Part shown: positions 51,108 to 62,727 of the stretch, piece after piece
How the letters are laid out: the number at the start of each line of letters is the position of its first letter
How positions within the stretch are numbered: the first letter of the stretch is position 1
NCBI GenBank assembly: GCA_030695415.1
Contig: JAUYQZ010000049.1
Span: forward strand, 62,001 to 126,000
Origin: Hylemonella sp.
GTDB taxonomy: Bacteria; Pseudomonadota; Gammaproteobacteria; Burkholderiales; Burkholderiaceae_C
Direction of reading: 5' to 3'
DNA length: 64,000 bases
Notes under the pieces: model-generated
Databases searched by the model: none
What the model saw: only the letters and a program-made list of their open reading frames with translations
Told to the model about the DNA's origin: nothing
Position numbers and translations under genes: made by a program

Positions 51108-52591
51108 GTTCCGAGCATTTGGATGACGGCCTGCGCGCACAGCGCCATCAGGCCGCCGGGCACGATACCGAGCACCAGCACCAGCAGGCCATTCACGGAC
51201 AGCACAGCGCGCACGTCCAGCGGGGCCGACACAGTGGTGGCAGTGATGGGCTCGTCGAAGTACATGACCTTGACGACCCGCAGGTAGTAGAAGGCGCCGA
51301 TCAGCGACATGATGACGGCGAACACAGCCAGCACGATGTGCAGGGTCTGGCCCGAGGCGATCAGGGCCTGCAGCACCGAGAGCTTGGCGTAGAAGCCGAC
51401 CATGGGCGGGATGCCAGCCAGCGAGAACAGGCAGATGGCCATGATGGCGGCGTACAGCGGGCTGCGTTGGTTCAGGCCGGCGAAGTCGGCGATCTCCTCG
51501 CTCTCGAAGCCTTCACGCGCCAGCAGCAGGATGACACCGAAGGAGGCCAGCGTGGTCAGCACATAGGTGACCACGTAGAACATGGCCGAGCTGTAGGCGT
51601 TGGCGGCGGAGTAGATGTTGCCATCGATCACCCCGGACATGAGGCCCAGCAGCACGAAACCCATCTGCGAGATGGTCGAGTAGGCCAGCATGCGCTTGAG
51701 GTTGGTCTGCATGATGGCAGCCAGGTTGCCGATCAGCAGCGAGGCGATGGCCAGCAGGCCCAGCATCTGCTGCCAGTCGAACCACAGGGGCAACATGCCC
51801 TCGACCAGCAGGCGCATGACGATGGCAAAGGCGGCCAGCTTGGGCGCCCCGCCGATCATCAGCGTGACGGCGGTGGGCGCGCCCTGGTAGACGTCGGGGA
51901 TCCACATGTGGAAGGGCACCACGCCGAGCTTGAAGGCCAGGCCGGCGACGACGAAGACCAGACCGAAGGTGAGCACGCTGGGGTTGATCAGACCGGTGTT
52001 GACGGCGCGGAAGACCTGGTTGATGTCCAGCGTCCCGGTGGCGCCGTACATCATGGACATGCCGTAGAGCAGGAAACCCGAGGCCAGCGCACCCAGCACG
52101 AAATACTTCATGGCCGCCTCGGTCGAGACAGCGTGATCGCGCCGCAGGGCCACCAGGGCGTAGCTGGACAGCGTGAGCAGCTCCAGACCCAGATAGATCA
52201 GCAGGAAGTTGTTGCCCGAGATCATGATGAACATGCCCAGCAGCGCAAACAGGCTCAGGCTGAACAGTTCACCGCCGCGCAGCATGTCGCGGTCGGCCGC
52301 GTAGGGGCGCGCATAGACCAGGGTCACCATGACGGCGATGGTGGCGAAGAACTTGAGCCAGTTGCCCATGGCGTCGCTCACCACCATATTGCCCAGGCCG
52401 TAGATCGTGCCGCCGGTATTGGCATAGAAAAGCTGCAGCAGGGCCACGACGGCCAGCGTGAGCAGGGTGGCGAGGTAGGTGGTGGTACGCAGGCGGCTCT
52501 TGACGCCGAGGTCCAGCAGCGTGATGGCACAGGCCATGACGAGCAGGATGACCTCGGGGAATACCGCGATCCAGCTGATGGTGTCGATCAT
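51104..52591 (-). CDS. nuoN: NADH-quinone oxidoreductase subunit N
   Basis: An antiporter-like proton-pumping membrane subunit of complex I, 495 residues and about 14 helices. Proton-channel residues lie in helices such as [20 protein letters not shown] (then AVTLMIGG) and in [20 protein letters not shown]. It is the last nuo gene; the stop overlaps DUF2818. A 31-bp gap separates it from nuoM. Confidence 0.97.
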   Translation of the reverse strand: MIDTISWIAVFPEVILLVMACAITLLDLGVKSRLRTTTYLATLLTLAVVALLQLFYANTGGTIYGLGNMVVSDAMGNWLKFFATIAVMVTLVYARPYAADRDMLRGGELFSLSLFALLGMFIMISGNNFLLIYLGLELLTLSSYALVALRRDHAVSTEAAMKYFVLGALASGFLLYGMSMMYGATGTLDINQVFRAVNTGLINPSVLTFGLVFVVAGLAFKLGVVPFHMWIPDVYQGAPTAVTLMIGGAPKLAAFAIVMRLLVEGMLPLWFDWQQMLGLLAIASLLIGNLAAIMQTNLKRMLAYSTISQMGFVLLGLMSGVIDGNIYSAANAYSSAMFYVVTYVLTTLASFGVILLLAREGFESEEIADFAGLNQRSPLYAAIMAICLFSLAGIPPMVGFYAKLSVLQALIASGQTLHIVLAVFAVIMSLIGAFYYLRVVKVMYFDEPITATTVSAPLDVRAVLSVNGLLVLVLGIVPGGLMALCAQAVIQMLGT

Positions 52592-52622
52592 CGTCAGTCT
52601 CTCAATTCTGTTCTTGGCCGGC

Positions 52623-54098
52623 TCAGTTCAGCTTGGACTGCGCCACGTGCTTGAGCAGTTCGGTCACTGAAGTGTCCATCACGTCGGTGAAGGGCTTGGG
52701 GTGGACGCCCATCCAAAGCACCGCGACGGCCAGCAGCGTGAGCATGAGGAACTCGCGGCTGTTGATGTCGCTCAGGCCCTTGACGTCGTCATTGGCCACG
52801 GGGCCCAGGTAGACGCGCTTGAACATCCACAGCGTGTAGGCAGCGCCGAAGATCAGCGCCGAGGCAGCAGCCAGGCCGATCCAGAAGTTGTACTTCACGG
52901 CCCCCAGGATCACCATCCACTCGCCGACAAAACCGGCCGTGGCGGGAAGACCGCTGTTGGCCATGGCAAACAGCAGGGCAAAGGCCGTGAACTTGGGCAT
53001 GGTGTTGATCACGCCGCCGTAGCTCGCGATCTCGCGCGAGTGCACCCGGTCGTAGAGCACGCCGATGCACAGGAACATGGCGCCCGAGACGAAGCCGTGG
53101 GCGATCATCTGCACCACACCGCCGGCCACGCCGAGGTCGTTGAAGATGAAGAAGCCCAGGGTGACGAAACCCATGTGCGCCACGGACGAATAGGCCACGA
53201 GCTTCTTCATGTCCTGCTGCACCATGGCCACCAGGCCCACGTAGACCACGGCGATGAGCGAGAGCGCGATCATCAGCCAGGCCCATTCACGCGCGGCATC
53301 CGGCGCGATGGGCAGGGAGAAGCGCAGGAAGCCGTAGGCGCCCAGCTTGAGCATGATGGCGGCCAGCACGGCGGAGCCGCCGGTGGGCGCCTCGACGTGG
53401 ACGTCGGGCAGCCAGGTGTGCACCGGCCACATGGGCACCTTCACGGCGAAGGCCGCGAAGAAGGCGAAGAAGATCAGGGTCTGCGTGCTGCCTTCGAGCG
53501 GCAGGGCATGCCAGGTGGCGATGTCGAAGCTGCCGCCCGACTTGGTGTACAGGAAGATCAGGGCGATCAGCAGCAGCAGCGAACCCAGCAGGGTGTAGAG
53601 AAAGAACTTGAAGGCCGCGTAGATCTTGTTGGGGCCGCCCCAGATGCCGATGATGAGGTACATCGGGATCAGCGTGGCTTCGAAGAAGACGTAGAACAGC
53701 AGGCCGTCGAGCGCGGCGAACACCCCGATCATCAGTCCGCTGAGAATCAGGAAGGCGCCCATGTACTGGTTGACGCGGCTGGTGATGGCCTCCCAGCCTG
53801 CGATCACGACGATGACGTTGATGAAGGCGGTCAGCGGCACGAACCAGAAGGAGATGCCGTCCAGGCCCAGGTGGTAGTGCACATTGAAGCGCTCCATCCA
53901 GACGAGCTTCTCCACGAACTGCATCTCGGCGGTTCCGAGCTGGAAGCCGGTGTACAGCGGGATGGTGACGAGAAAACTGGCCAGTGCGCCGATCAGCGCA
54001 ACCCAGCGCACCACGCGCGCCTGTTCATCGCGACCGAGGACGAGCAGCAGCACGCCGAAGGCGATCGGCATCCAGATGGCGAGGCTCAACAAACCCAT
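52623..54098 (-). CDS. nuoM: NADH-quinone oxidoreductase subunit M
   Basis: The second antiporter-like subunit of complex I (491 residues, about 14 helices), placed between NuoL and NuoN in the membrane arm. Family blocks are [40 protein letters not shown] and [20 protein letters not shown], which contain the proton-path lysines and histidines. The start is ATG at 54098. nuoL ends 21 bp upstream. Confidence 0.97.
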   Translation of the reverse strand: MGLLSLAIWMPIAFGVLLLVLGRDEQARVVRWVALIGALASFLVTIPLYTGFQLGTAEMQFVEKLVWMERFNVHYHLGLDGISFWFVPLTAFINVIVVIAGWEAITSRVNQYMGAFLILSGLMIGVFAALDGLLFYVFFEATLIPMYLIIGIWGGPNKIYAAFKFFLYTLLGSLLLLIALIFLYTKSGGSFDIATWHALPLEGSTQTLIFFAFFAAFAVKVPMWPVHTWLPDVHVEAPTGGSAVLAAIMLKLGAYGFLRFSLPIAPDAAREWAWLMIALSLIAVVYVGLVAMVQQDMKKLVAYSSVAHMGFVTLGFFIFNDLGVAGGVVQMIAHGFVSGAMFLCIGVLYDRVHSREIASYGGVINTMPKFTAFALLFAMANSGLPATAGFVGEWMVILGAVKYNFWIGLAAASALIFGAAYTLWMFKRVYLGPVANDDVKGLSDINSREFLMLTLLAVAVLWMGVHPKPFTDVMDTSVTELLKHVAQSKLN

Positions 54099-54119
54099 AT
54101 TCTTGTTCTCCTTTGGGCC

Positions 54120-56159
54120 CTAGCGGCCGAGCCACGCGGCCAGCATCGGCCAGGTCACGAAATACGACATGAGCACCACGATGCCCAGGATCATGGCGAG
54201 GGCATAGTGGTAGAGGTAGCCCGACTGGAACCAGCGCACCACGCCGGCCACCCAGCCCACCAATTTCCAGGAACCGTTGACCAGCGTGCCGTCGATCACG
54301 GCCTGGTCGCCGCCCTTCCACAGGCCGAGGCCCAGCAGGCGGGCGCCGCGCGCCAGGACGTTCTCGTTGAACCAGTCCAGGTAGTACTTGTTCTCCAGCA
54401 GGGTGTAGACCGGCTGGAAGATGCGCTTGATCGCCGCCGGCAGCGCCGGATTGACCATGTACATGTAATACGACAGCGCCACACCGGCCAGCGCCAGCCA
54501 GAACGGCAACGTGCTGAAGGCATGGCCCGCCATGGCCAGCGGGCCGTGGATGATCTCGGCCAACTTGGCCATGGCCGGGTGGGCGGCCGCGTTGACGGTG
54601 ATGGCGTCCTTGAGGAAGTCACCGAAGAGCATGGGCATGAGCGTGAGGTAGCCGATCACCACCGAGGGGATGGCCAGCAGCACCAGCGGCACCGTCACCA
54701 CCCAGGGCGACTCGTGCGGCTTGCCGTCGCCGTGGTCACCGTGGTGGTGGTCGTCATGGTGCGCGTCGGGGTTCTGGTCGTAGCGCTCCTTGCCATGGAA
54801 GACCAGGAAATACATACGGAAGGAATAGAAGGCCGTGACGAATACGCCGGCCAGCACCGCGAAGTACGCAAAGCCCGCGCCCGGCAGGGTGCTGAAGTGC
54901 ACCGCCTCGATGATGCTGTCCTTGGAATAGAAACCGGCGAACAGCGGCGTGCCGATCAGGGCCAGCGAGCCCAGCAGCGCGGTGATCCAGGTGATGGGCA
55001 TGTACTTGCGCACGCCGCCCATCCAGCGGATGTCCTGGTTGTGGTGCATGCCGATGATGACGGAACCCGCGGCGAGAAACAGCAGGGCCTTGAAGAAGGC
55101 ATGCGTCATCAAGTGGAACACGGCGACCGAATAGGCCGAAGCGCCCAGCGCCACCGTCATGTAACCCAGCTGAGACAGCGTGGAGTAGGCCACCACGCGC
55201 TTGATGTCGTTCTGAATGATGCCCAGAAAGCCCATGAACAGGGCCGTGATGGCGCCGATGATCATGATGAAGCTCAGGGCCGTGTCGGACAGCTCGAACA
55301 AGGGCGACATGCGCGCCACCATGAAGATGCCAGCCGTCACCATGGTGGCGGCGTGGATCAGCGCGGAGATGGGCGTGGGGCCTTCCATGGAATCGGGCAG
55401 CCAGACGTGCAGCGGGAACTGGGCCGACTTGCCCATGGCGCCGATGAACAGGCAGATGCAGATCACGGTGACCAGCAGCCACTCGGTGCCCGGGAAGATC
55501 AGTTTGCCCAGGTCGCCGGACTTGGCGAAGACCTCGGTGTAGTTCAGCGTACCGGCGTAGGCGGCGATCAGGCCGATGCCCAGGATGAAGCCGAAGTCAC
55601 CCACGCGGTTGACCAGGAAGGCCTTCATGTTGGCGAAGATGGCCGTGGGCTTGTTGAACCAGAAGCCGATCAGCAGGTAGGACACCAGGCCCACCGCCTC
55701 CCAGCCGAAGAAGAGCTGCAGCAGGTTGTTGCTCATGACCAGCATGAGCATGGAGAAGGTGAACAGGGAGATGTAGGCGAAGAAGCGGTTGTAGCCCTCG
55801 TCCTCTTCCATGTAGCCGATGGTGTAGATGTGCACCATGAGCGAGACGAAGGTCACCACGCACATCATCATGGCGGTGAGGCCGTCGACCATGAAGCCGA
55901 TTTCCATCTTCAGCCCGCCGATCACCATCCACTCGTAGATGGTTTCGTTGAAGCGCGCGCCGTCCATGGCCACGCTCTTGAGTGTCATGGCCGAGAGGAT
56001 GAAGGCCACCAGCACACCCAGGATGGTGAAGGTGTGCGACAGACGGCGGCCGATCCAGTTGCCACCAATCTTGGTGCCGAGGATGCCGGCCAGCAGGGCG
56101 CCGGCCAGCGGCGCCAGCGGTACAGCCAGCAGGGTGGATGCGTTCAGGGTTGCGCTCAT
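54120..56159 (-). CDS. nuoL: NADH-quinone oxidoreductase subunit L
   Basis: The distal antiporter-like subunit of complex I, 679 residues. The core channel (SAQFPLHVWLPDSMEGPTPI, SALIHAATMVTAGIFMVARM, KRVVAYSTLSQLGYMTVALG) is followed by the long lateral helix characteristic of NuoL. A His/Asp-rich loop (PDAHHDDHHHGDHGDGKPHE) lies around residue 465; it is variable and not functionally assigned. nuoK ends 13 bp upstream. Confidence 0.97.
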   Translation of the reverse strand: MSATLNASTLLAVPLAPLAGALLAGILGTKIGGNWIGRRLSHTFTILGVLVAFILSAMTLKSVAMDGARFNETIYEWMVIGGLKMEIGFMVDGLTAMMMCVVTFVSLMVHIYTIGYMEEDEGYNRFFAYISLFTFSMLMLVMSNNLLQLFFGWEAVGLVSYLLIGFWFNKPTAIFANMKAFLVNRVGDFGFILGIGLIAAYAGTLNYTEVFAKSGDLGKLIFPGTEWLLVTVICICLFIGAMGKSAQFPLHVWLPDSMEGPTPISALIHAATMVTAGIFMVARMSPLFELSDTALSFIMIIGAITALFMGFLGIIQNDIKRVVAYSTLSQLGYMTVALGASAYSVAVFHLMTHAFFKALLFLAAGSVIIGMHHNQDIRWMGGVRKYMPITWITALLGSLALIGTPLFAGFYSKDSIIEAVHFSTLPGAGFAYFAVLAGVFVTAFYSFRMYFLVFHGKERYDQNPDAHHDDHHHGDHGDGKPHESPWVVTVPLVLLAIPSVVIGYLTLMPMLFGDFLKDAITVNAAAHPAMAKLAEIIHGPLAMAGHAFSTLPFWLALAGVALSYYMYMVNPALPAAIKRIFQPVYTLLENKYYLDWFNENVLARGARLLGLGLWKGGDQAVIDGTLVNGSWKLVGWVAGVVRWFQSGYLYHYALAMILGIVVLMSYFVTWPMLAAWLGR

Positions 56160-56172
56160 CTTCTTATTACCT

Positions 56173-56481
56173 TTAACCCTTGAGCTCGTTGAGTTCGTCC
56201 ACGTTGATGCTGGACTTGTTTCGGAACAGCAGCACCAGGATGGCCAGGCCGATGGCCGACTCGGCCGCCGCGACGGTCAGGATGAAGAACACGAAGACCT
56301 GACCATGCATGTCACCCAGGTAATGCGAGAAGGCGACGAAGTTCAGGTTGACCGCCAGCAGCATCAGCTCGATGGCCATCAGCAGCACGATCAGGTTTTT
56401 CCGGTTCAGGAAGATGCCGACCACGGCGATGGCAAACAGCGCCGCGCCCAGCGTGAGGTAGTGACCCAGGGTGAGTGTCAT
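56173..56481 (-). CDS. nuoK: NADH-quinone oxidoreductase subunit K
   Basis: A 102-residue three-helix subunit of the complex I membrane arm, part of the E-channel. The key glutamates are in [19 protein letters not shown] and [17 protein letters not shown]. Its start overlaps the nuoJ stop by 4 bp (56478-56481). Confidence 0.97.
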   Translation of the reverse strand: MTLTLGHYLTLGAALFAIAVVGIFLNRKNLIVLLMAIELMLLAVNLNFVAFSHYLGDMHGQVFVFFILTVAAAESAIGLAILVLLFRNKSSINVDELNELKG

Positions 56482-57125
56482 GGCTTGTTCTCCTCGGGAG
56501 CGGCGGCCGGGGGCGCGACGCGGGTCGTCTCGACTTTCACGATGGACATGCGCTCGCTGGCGCGCACGCGCACCTGGAGCGACGGGTCGATGGCCTTGCT
56601 GTCCTTGCGCTCACGCAAGGTCAGCGCAATCGCGGCGATCATGGCCACCAGCAGGATCACGGCGGCCACCTGGACCGGGTAGACGTACTCGGTGTAGAGC
56701 AGGATGCCCAGCTCCTTGGCGTTGTCGACCTCGACCACCGGCTCGCCGATGACCTGGGCCACCGCCGGCCCTTCGCTGAGGCGAAAGCCCGTCAGCAAGA
56801 CGGCCGCCATCTCCAGCACCACGACGGCGCCCAGGGTGACGGCCAGGGGCAGATGCTTCCAGAAGCCCTGGCGCATCTGGTCGATCTTGACGTCCAGCAT
56901 CATGACGACGAACAAAAACAGCACCATGACAGCACCCAGGTACACCAGCACCAGGGTCACCGCCAGAAACTCCGCCTCCAGCAGCAACCAGATGGCCGAG
57001 GCCTGCGAAAAGGACAACATGAGAAAGAGCACGGCATGCACGGGGTTGCGCGCCGTGATCACCCGGAAGGCCGCGAACAGCAGCACGGCCGAGAACAGGA
57101 AGAAGAAGCCGGTTTTGACGTCCAT
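56478..57125 (-). CDS. nuoJ: NADH-quinone oxidoreductase subunit J
   Basis: A 215-residue membrane subunit with five helices, including the [20 protein letters not shown] start and [20 protein letters not shown], the helix that undergoes a pi-bulge change during turnover in complex I. The C-terminal tail ([20 protein letters not shown]) is longer and polar. nuoI ends 23 bp upstream. Confidence 0.96.
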   Translation of the reverse strand: MDVKTGFFFLFSAVLLFAAFRVITARNPVHAVLFLMLSFSQASAIWLLLEAEFLAVTLVLVYLGAVMVLFLFVVMMLDVKIDQMRQGFWKHLPLAVTLGAVVVLEMAAVLLTGFRLSEGPAVAQVIGEPVVEVDNAKELGILLYTEYVYPVQVAAVILLVAMIAAIALTLRERKDSKAIDPSLQVRVRASERMSIVKVETTRVAPPAAAPEENKP

Positions 57126-57148
57126 GATCGGTCTTGGTGGTTGCCGCC

Positions 57149-57661
57149 TCAGCGGTACTTGGCATCGGCCGCGCGGGCGGCAGCGATCTCGGTCTCGTAG
57201 CGGTCGCCTACGGCCAGCAGCATGTCCTTGGTGAAATACAGGTCACCGCGCTTTTCGCCGTGGTACTCGAGGACGTGGGTTTCCACGATGGAGTCCACCG
57301 GGCAGCTCTCTTCGCAGAAACCGCAGAAGATGCACTTGGTCAGGTCGATGTCATAGCGCGTGGTGCGGCGGCTGCCATCCTGGCGTACTTCGGATTCGAT
57401 GGTGATGGCCATGGCCGGGCAGACGGCCTCGCACAGTTTGCAGGCGATGCAGCGCTCCTCGCCGTTCTCGTACCGGCGCAGGGCGTGCAGGCCGCGGAAA
57501 CGCGGCGACAGCGGGGTCTTCTCTTCGGGGTACTGGATCGTCACCTTGCGGGCGAAGGCGTAGCGGCCCGTCAGGGCCATGCCCTTGAAGAGCTCCACCA
57601 GCATGAAGCTCTTGAGGAAATCCCTCAAGGAGAAGGCGGTAGCGGTTGAAGCGGCGTGCAT
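57149..57661 (-). CDS. nuoI: NADH-quinone oxidoreductase subunit I
   Basis: A 170-residue peripheral subunit holding clusters N6a and N6b. Two 4Fe-4S ferredoxin motifs are visible: [17 protein letters not shown] and [17 protein letters not shown]. It carries electrons to N2 near the quinone site. nuoH ends 12 bp upstream. Confidence 0.97.
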   Translation of the reverse strand: MHAASTATAFSLRDFLKSFMLVELFKGMALTGRYAFARKVTIQYPEEKTPLSPRFRGLHALRRYENGEERCIACKLCEAVCPAMAITIESEVRQDGSRRTTRYDIDLTKCIFCGFCEESCPVDSIVETHVLEYHGEKRGDLYFTKDMLLAVGDRYETEIAAARAADAKYR

Positions 57662-57673
57662 GTCGTCAGCCCC

Positions 57674-58756
57674 TTAGTTCCAGATGTTCCACGACGTCTG
57701 CATCCAGATGCCGACGACGAGCAGCCACACGAGCGTGACCGGGATGAAGATCTTCCAGCCCAGACGCATGATCTGGTCGTAGCGGAAACGCGGGAAGGTG
57801 GCGCGGATCCAGATGAACATGGAGACCACCACGAAAGTCTTAAGGCCCAGCCAGATCCAGCCCGGGACCCAGTTGAACAGGGCGCTGTCGATCGGTGACA
57901 GCCAGCCGCCCAGGAACATGATGACGGCCAGGATGGACACCAGCCACATGCTGGCGTACTCGGCCAGGAAGAAGATGGCGAAGCCCATGCCCGAGTACTC
58001 GACCATGTGGCCGGCCACGATCTCGGCCTCGCCCTCGACCACGTCAAAGGGGTGGCGGTTGGTTTCGGCCACGCCGGAGATCAGGTAGACGAGGAAGATG
58101 GGCAGCAGAGGCAACCAGTTCCAGGACAGGAAACCCAGACCCATGTCGCTGAAGTAACCCTCGCCCTGCCCCAGCACGATGTTGGTCAGGTTCATGCTCC
58201 CCGAGACCATGACCACCACCAGGAAGCAGAAGCCCATGGCGATCTCGTAGCTCACCATCTGCGCCGAGGCGCGCAGCGCGCCCAGGAAGGCGTACTTGGA
58301 GTTGGAGGCCCAGCCCGCGATGATGACGCCATAGACCTCGATCGAGGTGATGGCCATGATCAGCAGCAGGCCGACGTTGACGTTGGTCAGCGCGACATCG
58401 GGGCCGAAGGGGATCGCGACCCAGGCGGCCAGCGCCGGCATGATGGCCATGATGGGGCCGAGCACGAACAGGCCCTTGGCGGCCGCGGTCGGCTGGATGA
58501 TTTCCTTGGTCAGCAGCTTGAGCGCGTCGGCAATCGGCTGCAGCAGGCCGAAAGGGCCGACGCGGTTCGGGCCGTGGCGCACCTGGATGAAGCCCAGGAA
58601 CTTGCGCTCCCACAGCGTCAGGTAGGCGACGGCGCCCATCAGCGGGGCGAGCACGCAGACGATCTTGATCAGGATCCAGAGCACCGGCCAGGCCATCGTG
58701 GCCCACCAGCTGGCGGCGATCAGGTTCAGGCCGCCGTTGTACAGCGCATCGATCAT
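57674..58756 (-). CDS. nuoH: NADH-quinone oxidoreductase subunit H
   Basis: A 360-residue membrane subunit that forms the quinone chamber with NuoB and NuoD. It has eight or nine helices with the conserved acidic loop [20 protein letters not shown] and [20 protein letters not shown]. Its start overlaps the nuoG stop by 4 bp. Confidence 0.97.
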   Translation of the reverse strand: MIDALYNGGLNLIAASWWATMAWPVLWILIKIVCVLAPLMGAVAYLTLWERKFLGFIQVRHGPNRVGPFGLLQPIADALKLLTKEIIQPTAAAKGLFVLGPIMAIMPALAAWVAIPFGPDVALTNVNVGLLLIMAITSIEVYGVIIAGWASNSKYAFLGALRASAQMVSYEIAMGFCFLVVVMVSGSMNLTNIVLGQGEGYFSDMGLGFLSWNWLPLLPIFLVYLISGVAETNRHPFDVVEGEAEIVAGHMVEYSGMGFAIFFLAEYASMWLVSILAVIMFLGGWLSPIDSALFNWVPGWIWLGLKTFVVVSMFIWIRATFPRFRYDQIMRLGWKIFIPVTLVWLLVVGIWMQTSWNIWN

Positions 58757-60864
58757 GCGGTGACCCCTTCTTCACGGGCGTCGGCCGTCAGCTGCAGCGA
58801 CGGCGCGCGACGGACGAGGCCGTCGAGTTGGTAGATGGACGCCACCACCGGCTCACCGGCCGTGGCGGCGACGTTGATGCTGGCCTGCGTGGCATTGGAC
58901 AGGTTCGCAGCCTTGGCGGTGGCCACAGCCAGCACATCCTGTGAGGACTCGAACTCGAAACCGCTCAGGCCCAGCAGATTGCCCAGCACGCGCAGCACCT
59001 TCCACGCCGGACGCGTCTCGCCCAGGGGCTTGACCACGGCGTGGAAGCTCTGCAGGCGGCCTTCGGCATTGACGAAGCTGCCGGAGGTCTCGCTGAAGGG
59101 GGCGACGGGCAGCAGCACGTCGCTGAAAGCCAGGTTGGTCTTGAAGGGGCTGAGCGTGACGACCATCTCGGCAGCATCCAATGCGGCGGCGGCGGCCTGG
59201 CCGGCAGCCGTGTCGTGTTCGGGCTCGACGCCCAGCAGCACAGCGGCCTTGAGCTTGCCGCCCAGCATCTGCGCGGCGTTCAGGCCGGCCGCCTGCGGTT
59301 GCGCCTGCATCCACTGCGCGCCCACGGTGTTGGCGGCTTCGGTGAGGTAGCCGACGCTGGCGCCGGTCTGCGCACCGATCCAGTTGGCCAGGGCCAGCAG
59401 GCTCGAGGCGTTGGCGTGGTGGGCGGCCGCATTGCCCAGCAGCACGGCCTTGCGCTCGCCGCCCAGCAGGGACTTGGCGATGGCTTGCGCCTCGGGCGTG
59501 ACCTGGCCAGCGGCGGGGGCGCTCACGCCCTTCTCGGCGGCAATCGCCGCGGCCACGTTGGCCAGGGCCTGGGCCCACTGTGCAGCCGGCGTCACCTGTG
59601 CATTGGCCACCTTCATGGCCCAGGCGTCAGCGTCCTTGAACAGCGACTTCGAGGTGATGGCGCTGAGCTGCCCGCCGTGGCGCACAGCCTGGCGAATCCG
59701 CTGGGCAAACAGCGGGTGATCCTTGCGCAGGTTGGAGCCCACGACCAGCACGCGCTGCAGTTGCGTGAGCTCGGCGATGGGCAGGCCCAGCCAACGGACA
59801 CCTTCAGCCTTGCCGAACTCGGCGTGGCGCAGGCGGTGGTCGATGTTGTCGCTGCCCAGCCCACGCAGCAGGCCGGCAGCGAGGAACAGCTCTTCCAGAG
59901 TGCTGTGCGGGCTGACCAGGGCGCCGATGCTGTTGGCACCGTGGTCGTTCTTGATGTTCTTCAAGCCGTTGGCCACGTACTCGAGCGCGGTCTGCCAGTC
60001 GACCGTCTTCCACTGGCCGCCCTGCTTGATCATGGGGGCAGTCAGGCGGTCGGCGCCATTGAGGGCTTCGTAGGAATAACGATCGCGGTCGGCGATCCAG
60101 CACTCGTTGACGGCCTCGTTCTCCAGCGGCACGACGCGCAAGACCTGGTTGTTCTTGACCTGCACGATCAGGTTGGCGCCGGTGGAGTCATGCGGGCTGA
60201 CCGACTTGCGGCGACCCAGCTCCCAGGTGCGGGCCTGGTAACGGAAGGGCTTGCTGGTCAGCGCGCCCACCGGGCAAAGGTCGATCATGTTGCCCGAGAG
60301 CTCGGAGTCCACCGATTGGCCGACGAAGGTCTCGATCTCGGCATGTTCGCCGCGGTGGCTCATGCCGAGCTCCATCACGCCGGCGACTTCCTGGCCGAAG
60401 CGTACGCAGCGCGTGCAGTGGATGCAGCGGCTCATCTCTTCCATGGAAATCAGCGGGCCGACGTCCTTGTGGAAGACCACGCGCTTTTCTTCTTCGTAGC
60501 GCGAGGAGGAACCGCCGTAGCCCACGGCCAGGTCCTGCAACTGGCACTCGCCGCCCTGGTCACAGATGGGGCAGTCCAGCGGGTGGTTGATCAGCAGGAA
60601 CTCCATGACCGACTTCTGGGCCTTGAGGGCCTTGTCGGTCTTGGTGCGCACGATCATGCCCTGGGTGACGGGCGTGGCGCAGGCCGGCATGGGCTTGGGC
60701 GCCTTCTCCACGTCCACCAGGCACATGCGGCAGTTGGCCGCAATGCTGAGCTTCTTGTGATAGCAGAAATGCGGAATGTAGACGCCGGACTTCTCGGCCG
60801 CATGCATCACCATGCTGCCTTCGGCGATCTCCACCTTCTTGCCGTCGAGTTCGATTTCAACCAT
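58753..60864 (-). CDS. nuoG: NADH-quinone oxidoreductase subunit G
   Basis: The largest soluble subunit, 703 residues. The N-terminal ferredoxin-like region holds the [2Fe-2S] and [4Fe-4S] ligands ([40 protein letters not shown]), followed by a molybdopterin-oxidoreductase-like domain without the cofactor. It is shorter than the E. coli protein (about 910), as usual for betaproteobacteria. The gap to nuoF is 22 bp. Confidence 0.96.
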   Translation of the reverse strand: MVEIELDGKKVEIAEGSMVMHAAEKSGVYIPHFCYHKKLSIAANCRMCLVDVEKAPKPMPACATPVTQGMIVRTKTDKALKAQKSVMEFLLINHPLDCPICDQGGECQLQDLAVGYGGSSSRYEEEKRVVFHKDVGPLISMEEMSRCIHCTRCVRFGQEVAGVMELGMSHRGEHAEIETFVGQSVDSELSGNMIDLCPVGALTSKPFRYQARTWELGRRKSVSPHDSTGANLIVQVKNNQVLRVVPLENEAVNECWIADRDRYSYEALNGADRLTAPMIKQGGQWKTVDWQTALEYVANGLKNIKNDHGANSIGALVSPHSTLEELFLAAGLLRGLGSDNIDHRLRHAEFGKAEGVRWLGLPIAELTQLQRVLVVGSNLRKDHPLFAQRIRQAVRHGGQLSAITSKSLFKDADAWAMKVANAQVTPAAQWAQALANVAAAIAAEKGVSAPAAGQVTPEAQAIAKSLLGGERKAVLLGNAAAHHANASSLLALANWIGAQTGASVGYLTEAANTVGAQWMQAQPQAAGLNAAQMLGGKLKAAVLLGVEPEHDTAAGQAAAAALDAAEMVVTLSPFKTNLAFSDVLLPVAPFSETSGSFVNAEGRLQSFHAVVKPLGETRPAWKVLRVLGNLLGLSGFEFESSQDVLAVATAKAANLSNATQASINVAATAGEPVVASIYQLDGLVRRAPSLQLTADAREEGVTA

Positions 60865-60886
60865 GTTCGTATGCTCGCTATGTCGC

Positions 60887-62239
60887 TCAGACGTAGGCCG
60901 GGACCAGGCAGGTCTTGTGGGCCACGTGATGTTCGAATTCGGGACGGAAGTGCTTGATCATGGCGCGCACCGGCATGGCGGCGGCGTCGCCCAGCGCGCA
61001 GATGGTGCGGCCCTGGATGTTCTCGGCCACGTTGTCCAGCAGGTCCAGGTCTTCGGGACGGCCCTGGCCGTTCTCGATGCGGTCGACCACGCGCGAGAGC
61101 CAACCCGTACCTTCGCGGCAGGGCGTGCACTGGCCACAGGATTCGTGCATGTAGAAGTAGGACAGACGCTGCAGTGCCTTGACCATGCAGCGGGTCTCGT
61201 CCATCACGATGACGGCGCCCGAGCCCAGCATGGAGCCGGCCTTGGCGATGGAGTCGTAGTCCATCGTGCACTGCATCATGATGTCGGCCGGCAGCACCGG
61301 CGAGGAAGAGCCACCGGGGATCACGGCCTTGAGTTTCTTGCCGCCGCGCACGCCACCGGCAAGCTCCAGCAGCTTGGCAAAGGGCGTGCCCATGGGAATC
61401 TCGTAATTGCCCGGCCGCTCGACGTCACCGCTGATCGAATAGATCTTGGTGCCGCCGTTGTTGGGCTTGCCGCACTCGAGGTAGGCCTGGCCGCCATTGC
61501 GGATGATCCAGGGCACAGCCGCGAAGGTCTCGGTGTTGTTGATGGTGGTGGGCTTGCCGTAGAGGCCGAAGCTGGCCGGGAACGGCGGCTTGAAGCGCGG
61601 CTGGCCCTTCTTGCCTTCAAGCGACTCCAGCAGCGCGGTTTCTTCGCCGCAGATGTAGGCGCCGAAACCGTGGAAGGCGTGCAGCTGGAAGCTGAAGTTG
61701 CTGCCTGCAATGCTGTTGCCCAGCAGGCCGGCGGCACGCGCCTCATCCAGCGCTTCTTCAAAACGGTCGTAGGCCGAGAAGATCTCGCCGTGGATGTAGT
61801 TGTAGCCCACCGTGATGCCCATGGCATAGGCCGCAATGGCCATGCCCTCGATCACGATGTGCGGGTTGTACATGAGGATGTCGCGGTCCTTGCAGGTCCC
61901 GGGCTCGCCCTCGTCGGAATTGCACACCAGGTACTTCTGGCCCGGGAACTGCCGCGGCATGAAGCTCCACTTCAGACCGGTGGGGAAACCGGCGCCGCCA
62001 CGGCCGCGCAGCGCGGATTCCTTCACGGTGGCGATCACCTGGTCTTGCGTCAAACCTTCGCCGCCATCCTTGCCCAGGATCTTGCGCAGGGCCTGGTAGC
62101 CGCCGCGCGCCTCGTAGTCCTTCAGGCGCCAGTTGCTGCCGTTGAGGCCGGCGTAGATCTGGGGGGCAATGTGACGGTCGTGGAAGCAGGTCTCGACGCC
62201 GGTGGCGGCGAACTGCGAAAGAAGTTTATCGACAGCCAT
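60887..62239 (-). CDS. nuoF: NADH-quinone oxidoreductase subunit F
   Basis: The NADH-binding flavoprotein subunit, 450 residues. The FMN/NADH site is [13 protein letters not shown] and [16 protein letters not shown]3 cluster cysteines are in [15 protein letters not shown] with a later one in [11 protein letters not shown]. The ATG at 62239 shares one base with the nuoE stop (TGATG). The longer open frame is antisense-like. Confidence 0.97.
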   Translation of the reverse strand: MAVDKLLSQFAATGVETCFHDRHIAPQIYAGLNGSNWRLKDYEARGGYQALRKILGKDGGEGLTQDQVIATVKESALRGRGGAGFPTGLKWSFMPRQFPGQKYLVCNSDEGEPGTCKDRDILMYNPHIVIEGMAIAAYAMGITVGYNYIHGEIFSAYDRFEEALDEARAAGLLGNSIAGSNFSFQLHAFHGFGAYICGEETALLESLEGKKGQPRFKPPFPASFGLYGKPTTINNTETFAAVPWIIRNGGQAYLECGKPNNGGTKIYSISGDVERPGNYEIPMGTPFAKLLELAGGVRGGKKLKAVIPGGSSSPVLPADIMMQCTMDYDSIAKAGSMLGSGAVIVMDETRCMVKALQRLSYFYMHESCGQCTPCREGTGWLSRVVDRIENGQGRPEDLDLLDNVAENIQGRTICALGDAAAMPVRAMIKHFRPEFEHHVAHKTCLVPAYV

Positions 62240-62727
62240 CACTTCGCCCCTCCGGCCTTCAGGCCGTCGATCAGCTGGTCCAGCTTGTCGTTGCTCATGA
62301 AGCTGCACATGGTGCGGTCGTTGACCAGCAGCACCGGCGCATCGGCGCAGGCGCCCTGGCACTCGCTCTGCTGCAGGGTGAACAGGCCGTCGGCCGTGGT
62401 CTGGCCCATGGCGATGCCCAGCTTGTGCTCGAGGTGGTGCAGCGCCTTCTGGCCGTCACGCAACTGGCAAGGCAGGTTGGTGCAGACGTTGAGCTTGTAC
62501 TTGCCCACCGGGCGCTGGTTGTACATGTTGTAGAAGGTCGTGACCTCGTGCACGGCCATCGGCGCCATGCCCAGATAGGCGGCAATCTCGGCCTCGCTGT
62601 CGGTACTCACGAAACCGGACTCCTGCTGCACGATGGACAGGCAGGCCATCACGGCCGACTGGGCCTGGTCCGACGGGTACTTGGCGACTTCCTTGGCGAA
62701 GCGCGCCTTGGTGGATTCCGAAATCAT
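62239..62727 (-). CDS. nuoE: NADH-quinone oxidoreductase subunit E
   Basis: A 162-residue thioredoxin-like subunit holding cluster N1a. Its four cysteines lie in VCTNLPCQL (with a typical change at the first spacing) and [15 protein letters not shown]. It sits between nuoF and nuoD and overlaps nuoD by 4 bp. Confidence 0.96.
   Translation of the reverse strand: MISESTKARFAKEVAKYPSDQAQSAVMACLSIVQQESGFVSTDSEAEIAAYLGMAPMAVHEVTTFYNMYNQRPVGKYKLNVCTNLPCQLRDGQKALHHLEHKLGIAMGQTTADGLFTLQQSECQGACADAPVLLVNDRTMCSFMSNDKLDQLIDGLKAGGAK

Noticed and set aside
52701-56183. 1160-residue plus-strand open frame over nuoL and nuoM
   Set aside because: Antisense to two certain complex I genes; extremely His/Glu/Gln-rich composition typical of codon-bias shadows.
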